A stretch of 55,388 nt of DNA from Spirochaetia bacterium (GTDB lineage: Bacteria; Spirochaetota; Spirochaetia; B11-G9). The notes below the pieces were generated by a model. The model worked only from the letters and a program-made list of their open reading frames with translations, did not search any database and was not told where the DNA came from. Positions within the stretch are counted from its first letter, which is position 1, and every line of letters begins with the position of its first letter. The stretch spans positions 1 to 55,388 of the forward strand of contig JAQIBN010000220.1 in NCBI GenBank assembly GCA_027859095.1, in the 5' to 3' direction. This document shows positions 48,783-55,388 of the stretch, piece after piece. The translations under genes were made by a program, and so were the position numbers.

Positions 48783-50981
48783 CTATTCCTCTTCATCAAT
48801 AAACAGAATCTCACTAAACGATCCCGCGTCTGACGCTCTGCTTCCACTACTGTCACTGTGCAGATACGTATATTTCGCCGTAAGGGCGGAATCAAACTGG
48901 TTTACCCGGTTGTAATACTCTGCTACACGGTCGTAATTTTCCAATTCGTAATATGTTCTTGCAATATTTAAGAGAATTTTTGGATAAGTGGAAGAACTTT
49001 GTCTGCCGGCTTCTGCCATTATTCTTTCTGCACCCAGAAAATTTCTAAGAGCTTCCTGATACTCCTCTTCCATGTAGTATAGATTACCCATATTTATCTT
49101 GGGATTAAGATAATTCCGGTCAAGGGAAAGAGCTGAATTAAAAGCTTCTTTGGCAGTAGTAATTCTTCCAAACTGAGCAGCAGTAATACCAAGCCTATTG
49201 AAGTCTCTTTTACGCTTGGAATTGGTAGCAGTTTCTTTGTAATCTTCAATTACATTATCAATCAGCTTATCCATATCTCTTTTAAAGTTCTTTACAATTT
49301 CGGCCTTGCTTCCATACTGGAGGCCAAGATCAGTCTCCTGAAGTCCTACAGGCCTGAATATCTGCTGAGCTTCTCTTGTTTTAATTATATGCCTAAGATC
49401 GGGAGTATCAGCAACTGCTGCAAATTCCATAACTCCAATCCTCCAGGCGGATAGGAAATCATCAGTTCCAATAAGCGTTATCTCTACAGGAACCCATAAG
49501 TTTCCGTCAATACTTAAAGTCATGCTTTTATCATTATGAACTTTTCTAAAATCCTTTGAGGAAACACCAGTATTAAAGGCAGCGTATATGTGTCCCGGAA
49601 CAGTGACAAATGCTGTTTCAATTCCGAGGGCTTCCAGTAAACTGCAGTATACCACTGTAAGGTCATCACAGTCCCCGGTTAGACGAACAAGAGTATCTCT
49701 TGGGATACTGATCGAATCAACTACCATGGGGTTTCCCTGAGCAGCATCGAATGGCGAGGTGGGATCTATCTGATAAATTATACCCAATTCTGCAAGACCA
49801 TAATAAATTTGAATTGCCGCCTGAAGGGCATCGGAGAAGCTGGGAACCATATCATCCTTTACATACTGTTTTATAGCGCTCGAATAATTCCTTAAAGCAC
49901 TGTCTGCAGAGGTTATAAAGGCTCCAACCTTTCGGTCATCATCCCAGGTTAAGGCTGTCTTGTCCTGAAGATCATAGGAAACAGAAGCTACCTGATTAAC
50001 AGGCCTGTTTCTCCAGAGATAATCAACTTTAATCTCACCAGTCAGAGGCGTTACTCCATTTTTCGAAAATACCGCATCATTAAAAGAGGCAAAAAGATCA
50101 ACTTCAACAGTCTGGCCTGCTTCCATCTCGGCAATCGTAATCGCCTTTGTAGGGTTATCCATAAAGCCGGCCTGAAAAAAAGAAACATCAACATCATAAA
50201 TGGAAAAATCCTCGGTATTGGTTATGGCAACCGTGCCAATTGGATTTGTTACATAATAACTCTGCATGGCTGCAAAGATTGAGGGCAATCCCTGGATGTC
50301 AAATTTTATACTGCGAATAATTGCCTGGGGGGCATCAGGATCTTCTCCGAAGCGATAGTGTCCGGAAAAGCCAACTCCGAATGTAAATCCATCAAAGAGA
50401 CCAAAAGTCTGTGCGTCTCCTATATACTTCATATATTTTAAAGTAGGATGAATATCGATACTGAAACTGTAGGAAGGATCCAGGGAAGCCCTGAATCCTG
50501 CACTTGCAAGAAGGTTGATTGCACTCCTGGGAACATTCGCCGAATCTATATTGGGAAAAACAGCCTGGGATACTCCAAAATTTAATTCTCCGCTCAACTC
50601 AAAGGTTTTTGAAAACCTATTGGAATAGAGCGCACCAAGAGATGCAAAATAGTGAGTATGATCCCATTTATCCTCCTGATCCCGCTCGATATCATCAAAA
50701 CTCATAATACCAAACTGCAGCGCAGGTTGAAGCTGAGGCATGGAGGGAATTGGATATCTTATATTTCCTGAGATTTCCGTAAGAGTCGCATCGAAGCCAT
50801 AGTCAGCAAAGGGGCTCAGACCAACATAGTCAACACCTATGGAAAGGGGAAAACTATAGAATTTATTAAAATCTGTTGTTTCTTCTGAACTAAGGAATGC
50901 AACAGGCAGGATAGACAGTGCAACAGCGAGAATAACAAATATTCCTCTACCGATTGAAAGGGGATTTACCGATCTGCTCAC
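48783..50981 (-). CDS. Exported transglutaminase-like protein with TPR end
   Basis: 732 aa. N-terminal signal segment (GIFVILAVALSILPVAFLSS). Residues about 35-220 look like an outer-membrane-protein-type beta region (LSIGVDYVGLSPFADYGFDA). The transglutaminase-like core is near 440-500: GDCDDLTVVYCSLLEALGIE (nucleophile Cys), then VPGHIYAAFNTGV (His), with WVPVEITLIG following (Asp/Glu-type third residue not certain). The C-terminal part (about 590-710) holds TPR-like repeats (AKEAFNSALSLDRNYLNPKI, NMGNLYYMEEEYQEALRNFL). First gene of the operon; may crosslink or process the two big lipoproteins. Confidence 0.8.
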   Translation of the reverse strand: MSRSVNPLSIGRGIFVILAVALSILPVAFLSSEETTDFNKFYSFPLSIGVDYVGLSPFADYGFDATLTEISGNIRYPIPSMPQLQPALQFGIMSFDDIERDQEDKWDHTHYFASLGALYSNRFSKTFELSGELNFGVSQAVFPNIDSANVPRSAINLLASAGFRASLDPSYSFSIDIHPTLKYMKYIGDAQTFGLFDGFTFGVGFSGHYRFGEDPDAPQAIIRSIKFDIQGLPSIFAAMQSYYVTNPIGTVAITNTEDFSIYDVDVSFFQAGFMDNPTKAITIAEMEAGQTVEVDLFASFNDAVFSKNGVTPLTGEIKVDYLWRNRPVNQVASVSYDLQDKTALTWDDDRKVGAFITSADSALRNYSSAIKQYVKDDMVPSFSDALQAAIQIYYGLAELGIIYQIDPTSPFDAAQGNPMVVDSISIPRDTLVRLTGDCDDLTVVYCSLLEALGIETAFVTVPGHIYAAFNTGVSSKDFRKVHNDKSMTLSIDGNLWVPVEITLIGTDDFLSAWRIGVMEFAAVADTPDLRHIIKTREAQQIFRPVGLQETDLGLQYGSKAEIVKNFKRDMDKLIDNVIEDYKETATNSKRKRDFNRLGITAAQFGRITTAKEAFNSALSLDRNYLNPKINMGNLYYMEEEYQEALRNFLGAERIMAEAGRQSSSTYPKILLNIARTYYELENYDRVAEYYNRVNQFDSALTAKYTYLHSDSSGSRASDAGSFSEILFIDEEE

Positions 50982-51173
50982 AACAATCTCCTAAGTAAAT
51001 TTAATATTTAACGATTTTTTTAAATGGCAGACTAATCAATAGGGCTCAGAGAAAATAATAACTCCACACAACCTTTATTGCTATTAACTAGTATATAACA
51101 CATTTTTTACTATTTTATACCTATTATTTGTAATTTTTTCTTATATTTCCTTTTTTTTATATAATAATAAATT

Positions 51174-51974
51174 TTGATCACATTAAAACACAAAAAAAAT
51201 GCTAAATTTTGCCCATTGATTCTTGAAATTGAGAACGGGATTGTACTTGGTACTACTGGAATAATTGGTGTGGGCTCAGGAATTTATTTTTCCTGGCTGA
51301 TGTCCAGCAATATCGATATGAGTCTTGGAAGGGATCTCTGGATTGAGTTCATTGAAGCGGCTTCGGTAACTAATTTTCAGTTAGCTTATTCAATCTTTGG
51401 CGACTATATAGATGATCCTGATCTTCAATGGAAAATAAATATTGGAGGCCAGACACTTATTTCCCTTGCTTCCCGGAGGTTTACTTATAAATATATAACA
51501 GATAAGGACCCTTCTGAAGGAAGAGTTTTTTCAGTGATAAATAGCTATGCATGGTCTCAATTTTATCTATCGATAACAATGTATGAGATTTTTAATTCCA
51601 AAAATGAAAACCTTAATAATTCTCTGGGTATACTTGTACCTAACTTGGCCGCTCTGGGAACTTACTACCTATGGGAAAAAGGAGGATGGTCTTTTCAACG
51701 GACAGGAATAGTATCAGTAAGCGGGTTGGGAGGTATGCTTACCGGTATATTTACCAATATGATAATTGCAGAGCTTGGTAATTTTAATCCATCCAATACT
51801 CTTACATCATCCATTATCCTTGGAGCCAGCCTTACAGGGAAAATTATTGGTGCATATGTTACATCCAATATGGAACCGGATGCAAAGGCCGATGAATCAC
51901 TATTTGCAAATTTAAGCTTTACGCCCCTGATCAATCAGAATGGTACAGGTTTTATGATGAGCTTGCAACTTTAG
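51174..51974 (+). CDS. Uncharacterised membrane protein
   Basis: 266 aa if begun at TTG 51174; no Shine-Dalgarno is visible and the true start could be further in. Several hydrophobic segments (VLGTTGIIGVGSGIYFSWL, TGIVSVSGLGGMLTGIF, LTSSIILGASLTGKIIGAYV) and Gly-rich stretches suggest an integral membrane or barrel protein; the end (FANLSFTPLINQNGTGFMMSL) resembles the last strand of an outer-membrane protein. No family recognised. It overlaps the convergent ion-channel gene by 23 bp. Confidence 0.55.
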   Translation: MITLKHKKNAKFCPLILEIENGIVLGTTGIIGVGSGIYFSWLMSSNIDMSLGRDLWIEFIEAASVTNFQLAYSIFGDYIDDPDLQWKINIGGQTLISLASRRFTYKYITDKDPSEGRVFSVINSYAWSQFYLSITMYEIFNSKNENLNNSLGILVPNLAALGTYYLWEKGGWSFQRTGIVSVSGLGGMLTGIFTNMIIAELGNFNPSNTLTSSIILGASLTGKIIGAYVTSNMEPDAKADESLFANLSFTPLINQNGTGFMMSLQL

Positions 51975-53592
51975 TGCCTTTAACAGATACTACATTACTC
52001 CATGGACCAGATCCGGAAACATTAACGGCCCGGACTCTATATTCAAGGCGGGTTAGTTTTTCAGGATTATCGTCTATCCATCTTTCAACCTGTAAATTTT
52101 TGTCTAAAAAAATCCACTGATTTGAATCAAGGATGCGCCTTACCACTTCATAATGACCAAAATTCTTTACTCCCTTCCATGTAAGATTTATTTTTGAATC
52201 AACAGAACTCAATACAAGTTCTGTAATTTTCAGAGGAACTGAATACTTCTGTTCCGAAGCAGGCTTATTCTGATTTTCTTTTTTCATCTTAGCAGCATTT
52301 ATTTCATTTCTACGTGTTTCAGCCAATTCTCTAATCGTCTCTGCAAATGCAGGATATCTGGCTAGAATTTTTTCGAAAGTTTCCTTGTCCAGACTATATA
52401 AGTCACAGTAGCCTTTTGCAATTATTGATGCAGTCCGGGGCATACTCAAAAGAAGAGCTATTTCTCCAAAAAAATGTCCATCAGAAAGAGTTGCATATAT
52501 AGTGCTGCCATCTGCAGAAACTACATCAACATTGCCTTTACTAATGAAAAACATATCAAATCCCAGTTCACCGGCAGTTACTATATAGTCTCCTGGTGTA
52601 TAGACAACAGGTCTTAGATTCATGATCGTTTCTTTAATAAACTCTTCAGAAGCGCCTTCAAATATTGGTACTTTCTCGATAATGTCCTTGTTTAAAAACA
52701 GAGAAACCCAGGTTTTCAAGGATGAAGGAAGCTCTGCAAGAACAGAGGATTCATCATAGCCCCTTCTTGTCTGCCACAGATAATCAAAATACGAGTTTAT
52801 CTTACGGCTAAGGTCTTGTGGGATGTCTCTATATCTCAGGAAGGTGTTAAGTTTTTCCATTTTTTCACGATGCTGAGCTTTAGCTACATCTATATTAGCT
52901 ATAAGACTGGCAATATTACCAATAATAAGACCATACATGCCGGCACCGATAAACTCTATAAAAATTACATATATTATTTGATTAGTATTTTGGGGAAGAA
53001 TATCTCCGTAACCAATGGTTGTCAGAGTTGTTGTTGTCCAGTAGAACGCTCGTATATATAGATCAAGGGAATTTAAATTATCCGAATTCCCGGTCATCAT
53101 AATCCAGCCGCAGCCTATGGTATGGGCAGCCATCAACACCCAGAAAACAAGAAGAAACAATCGAAAAATAGAGGGATTTATTTTTTGCCCTCCAAGTCGT
53201 TTTAAAGACTTATTTATCCTTAAGAGCTTTAGAAGCCTGTTTAATCTGAGAATCCCTATTATCTTTCCTAATCTTCCAATTGTAAGGAGCTTACTTAGGG
53301 AATACACAGGGATGGCCGCGAGAAAATCTATCAGAAACCAGGAAGAAAGATACTTTCGGGCGACCTCTTTTCTATCAAGAATATACTTTCCTCGACTGTA
53401 TATTGCAGTATTAAAGTTTACTATAATATCTCCAAGAAATATCCCTGTAATGATGATAGTTGAAACATTACAAAATAGAACACCGAAGATATCAAAAATA
53501 ATTATTAATGGAATAACAATTGCAGAATAAATAGCAGTAATAAGAACAATACTATCCCATAAATATCTTATTCTGCTATCCGGGAGAATCAT
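51952..53592 (-). CDS. SthK-like cyclic-nucleotide-gated K+ channel with C-terminal FN3-like domain
   Basis: 546 aa. Six membrane segments in about 1-240: an S4-like segment with regular basic residues (RLGKIIGILRLNRLLKLLR) and a pore loop with selectivity filter TIGYGD at 192-197 (potassium). A C-linker follows, then a cyclic-nucleotide-binding domain at about 310-430 with GEIALLLSMPRTASIIA; the Arg and Thr that bind the cyclic-nucleotide phosphate are present. After a basic linker (440-455) comes an extra domain (457-540) that looks like FN3 (INLTWKGVKNFGHYEVVRR, EYRVRAVNVSGSGPWSNVVS). Spirochaeta thermophila SthK is the known relative; the added FN3-like tail is unusual. Confidence 0.88.
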   Translation of the reverse strand: MILPDSRIRYLWDSIVLITAIYSAIVIPLIIIFDIFGVLFCNVSTIIITGIFLGDIIVNFNTAIYSRGKYILDRKEVARKYLSSWFLIDFLAAIPVYSLSKLLTIGRLGKIIGILRLNRLLKLLRINKSLKRLGGQKINPSIFRLFLLVFWVLMAAHTIGCGWIMMTGNSDNLNSLDLYIRAFYWTTTTLTTIGYGDILPQNTNQIIYVIFIEFIGAGMYGLIIGNIASLIANIDVAKAQHREKMEKLNTFLRYRDIPQDLSRKINSYFDYLWQTRRGYDESSVLAELPSSLKTWVSLFLNKDIIEKVPIFEGASEEFIKETIMNLRPVVYTPGDYIVTAGELGFDMFFISKGNVDVVSADGSTIYATLSDGHFFGEIALLLSMPRTASIIAKGYCDLYSLDKETFEKILARYPAFAETIRELAETRRNEINAAKMKKENQNKPASEQKYSVPLKITELVLSSVDSKINLTWKGVKNFGHYEVVRRILDSNQWIFLDKNLQVERWIDDNPEKLTRLEYRVRAVNVSGSGPWSNVVSVKGTKVASSS

Positions 53593-53597
53593 CTATG

Positions 53598-53777
53598 CTA
53601 CAATCCCTTTGACGCCAGAAAATTAAAAATAGCGTTATCATCAATGAAAGAAAGATCTATGGCTATTTCACCAAACATCCTTTCATCTCCATCATTCTGC
53701 ATTCCTAATACTTTCTCACGCTGTTCTACTGTCATGGCTCCAATTCTTACCAGTCCATCACCTATTCGTTCTACCAT
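53598..53777 (-). CDS. Small protein (59 aa), MshEN-like
   Basis: ATG has GGAG 7 nt upstream. Sequence begins MVERIGDGLVRIGAMTVEQR and continues with ERMFGEIAIDLSFIDDNAI, a pattern (RIGxxLvxxGamtxeQxxxvL, FGEIAidLxfI) found in N-terminal domains of type II/IV secretion ATPases and in small spirochaete proteins. No signal peptide. It stops 5 bp before the channel gene, so the two are likely co-transcribed and perhaps interact. Related in pattern to the protein at 7068-7253. Confidence 0.72.
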   Translation of the reverse strand: MVERIGDGLVRIGAMTVEQREKVLGMQNDGDERMFGEIAIDLSFIDDNAIFNFLASKGL

Positions 53778-53931
53778 ACTCTAACTCCAATACTTTGATC
53801 TATTTCCATAACTATGTTGAATAATTAATAGTTTCCATTTGCCCGCGAACTATAAAGTATATACATAATAGTAATATCTGCAAGAAAAATTATCCCTTTA
53901 CCAATATATTGCAAAGTATTATTATCCAATC

Positions 53932-54666
53932 ATGAAAGAAGCTATAAAATTTAATGAAGTCAATTTTAGTTATGATACAGCAACAGTACTTGAAGATGTA
54001 AGCTTTGTAATTAACCGTGGTGATTTTATCTCAATATTAGGTCCCAATGGTGGAGGGAAAACTACTCTGGCAAAACTTATGCTTGGATTATATACACCTA
54101 ATTCCGGCAACGTTCTTATCCATGAAAAACCACCAGTTCAAAACAGAGATATTATAGGATATGTTCCCCAATATTCACTATTTGATCCTAACTTTCCTGT
54201 ATCTGTACTGGATGTTGTCCTTATGGGAAGGATAAACAATTTTTCAATAGGATACTCTAAGGAAGATAAAAAACAGGCAGAAAAAGCAATGGAAAGTGTT
54301 GGAATTAGCGATTTAAAAACAAAACCTTACTCTGATCTATCAGGAGGACAAAGACAGCGAGTTCTAATTGCAAGAGCGCTTGCTACTAATCCTCAGATCC
54401 TGCTTCTTGATGAACCGACAGCTAATGTTGATGCTGCTATTGAATACAAGCTGTCTGCAATGCTGCGAGATTTACAGAAAACAATGACTATTCTATTAAT
54501 TACCCACGATCTGGGCTTCGTCTCTGAGCTTGTTAATAAGGTAGTTTGTGTAAATAAAAAAGTGCATATTCACCCTACCAGTGGTATCACAGAAGAACAT
54601 ATTAGAGAGCTTTATCATGATAATATGAGAATTGTCCGTCATGATATTAAAGAAGGGACAATATAA
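53932..54666 (+). CDS. Metal-type ABC importer ATPase (ZnuC/MntB-like)
   Basis: 244 aa. Walker A GPNGGGKTTLAKLMLGL near 36, the family Q-loop region YVPQYSLFDPNFPVSVLDVV, signature LSGGQRQRVLIARALA, Walker B LLLDEPTANVD, and switch His LITHDLG. This class drives Zn2+/Mn2+/Fe2+ uptake. The stop overlaps the permease start by 1 bp. No binding protein lies upstream in the window. A Zur or MntR operator is not recognisable in the AT-rich upstream region. Confidence 0.88.
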   Translation: MKEAIKFNEVNFSYDTATVLEDVSFVINRGDFISILGPNGGGKTTLAKLMLGLYTPNSGNVLIHEKPPVQNRDIIGYVPQYSLFDPNFPVSVLDVVLMGRINNFSIGYSKEDKKQAEKAMESVGISDLKTKPYSDLSGGQRQRVLIARALATNPQILLLDEPTANVDAAIEYKLSAMLRDLQKTMTILLITHDLGFVSELVNKVVCVNKKVHIHPTSGITEEHIRELYHDNMRIVRHDIKEGTI

Positions 54667-55388
54667 TGGGTGATTTTTTTGCAGCTCTGTTTAATCCCGC
54701 GATTCCATTCATTCGCTATGCGCTTTTTGCAGGTCTTCTTTCGAGTATTCCATTTGGTATAATTGGAACCTGGGTAACCATTAAAAGAATCAGCTATTTA
54801 GCCGGTGCTATTGCCCATTCTGTTCTTGCTGGAATTGGAATGAGTCTTTATTTTAATGCAAAGTACAATTTACCATGGCTTCATCCTCTTCTGGGCGCTC
54901 TGATCGCTGCAGTTATTGCCGCATTAATAATTGGATTTGTAAGTATAAGGGCAAAAGAGAGAGAAGATACAGTTATTGGCGCAATTTGGGCAACAGGAAT
55001 GTCTTTAGGTCTTTTATTCATTGCAAAAACACCAGGCTACATTAGTCCAATGACCTATCTCTTTGGCAATATACTTATTATCTCACAAACTGATTTAATA
55101 ATGCTTGTTATATTGGATATTGTAGTTATTATACTTGGATTCTTATTTTACCATCAATTTCAGGCTATTAGTTTTGATGAAGAATTCGCTCGTATCAGAG
55201 GGATAAGAACAAATCAATTTTATATTATTCTTCTTTTGATGACGGCTATAACAGTAGTACTAATGACAACTATCATCGGGATTGTAATGGTAATTGCCCT
55301 GCTCACAATTCCTGCAGCCATTGCCGGATTTTTTGCAAAAAAAATATGGATGATAATGGTGATCGCAGTGGTTTTAACGGCAATTTTC
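54666..55388 (+). CDS. Metal-type ABC importer permease (ZnuB/MntC-like), incomplete at window end
   Basis: Open for 241 codons to the right edge. The N-terminus (ALFAGLLSSIPFGIIGTWVT, KRISYLAGAIAHSVLAGIG) with the His after GAIA is the family hallmark, followed by WATGMSLGLLFIAKTPGY and the later conserved EEFARIRGI and LLTIPAAIA. It forms the channel with the upstream ATPase. Metal unknown. Only the last segment(s) lie outside the window. Confidence 0.88.
   Translation, partial: MGDFFAALFNPAIPFIRYALFAGLLSSIPFGIIGTWVTIKRISYLAGAIAHSVLAGIGMSLYFNAKYNLPWLHPLLGALIAAVIAALIIGFVSIRAKEREDTVIGAIWATGMSLGLLFIAKTPGYISPMTYLFGNILIISQTDLIMLVILDIVVIILGFLFYHQFQAISFDEEFARIRGIRTNQFYIILLLMTAITVVLMTTIIGIVMVIALLTIPAAIAGFFAKKIWMIMVIAVVLTAIF

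Noticed and set aside
53780-53931. Zur/MntR operator before the metal ABC importer
   Set aside because: The region is AT-rich with only weak partial dyads; no recognisable operator.

Overview
The window looks like chromosomal DNA from a spirochaete (Spirochaetota), probably an anaerobe. It is AT-rich (roughly mid-30s percent GC by eye). Supporting features are a cyclic-nucleotide-gated K+ channel of the SthK type, a tungsten-type aldehyde:ferredoxin oxidoreductase beside an iron alcohol dehydrogenase, many lipoproteins and c-di-GMP enzymes. The phylum call is an inference from gene families; no rRNA is present.

Layout. 1-2.6 kb: end of a PHP phosphoesterase, an HD-GYP protein, and a DUF4143 ATPase behind a 35-bp palindrome. 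2.6-7.3 kb (minus): the AOR/Fe-ADH pair, then the wreck of a TRAP transporter (dctP and dctM remnants) and a small protein. 7.4 kb: tRNA-Arg(CCU) with a clear promoter and terminator. 7.5-10.5 kb (minus): MATE exporter, zinc-ribbon protein, MFS transporter. 10.5-18.9 kb (plus): a GAF-GGDEF diguanylate cyclase coupled to a 3'-truncated amidohydrolase, a PotABCD-like ABC importer, a nucleoside phosphorylase, an M20 peptidase and a lipoprotein, which read as a nucleoside/amine salvage operon. 18.9-21.8 kb (minus): a DUF438/hemerythrin/PAS protein and an XRE-cupin-phosphotransacylase fusion. 22-29.3 kb (minus): a restriction-like island (PLD-helicase, adenine methylase fused to part of a DUF5131 protein, RhuM). 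29.5-31.5 kb (minus): leuA under a leucine-rich leader peptide and attenuator. 31.8-35.5 kb: a MacA/MacB-type exporter plus a Gly/Ser-rich exported protein. 35.5-37.6 kb: divergent asnC-asnA and an amidase remnant. 37.7-41.8 kb: a STAND-like ATPase, a frameshifted barrel-like protein and a degenerate IS1380-type element. 41.9-51 kb (minus): three large exported proteins (transglutaminase/TPR, Ig-like lipoprotein, LVIVD-propeller lipoprotein). 51.2-55.4 kb: a membrane protein, the SthK-like channel with a C-terminal FN3-like domain, a 59-aa protein, and the start of a Zn/Mn-type ABC importer.

Two signals stand out. (1) A dispersed stem-loop family ends in a conserved ATGCAAC tail running into the Shine-Dalgarno of the next gene. 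Three full copies (upstream of the Fe-ADH, the MacB-linked exported protein and asnA) keep two internal-loop strands, TGGTC and TGCTC, while both flanking stems change by compensatory substitution. Two partial copies sit upstream of the DUF438 gene and of the ABC binding protein; the latter coincides exactly with the truncation of the amidohydrolase gene. (2) The leuA leader encodes a 30-aa peptide with nine leucines in twelve residues, a strong terminator and a plausible 9-bp antiterminator.

The window also shows repeated decay by internal deletion or frameshift (TRAP transporter, amidohydrolase, methylase-DUF5131, amidase, barrel protein, IS transposase), so the genome seems to be shedding accessory genes.
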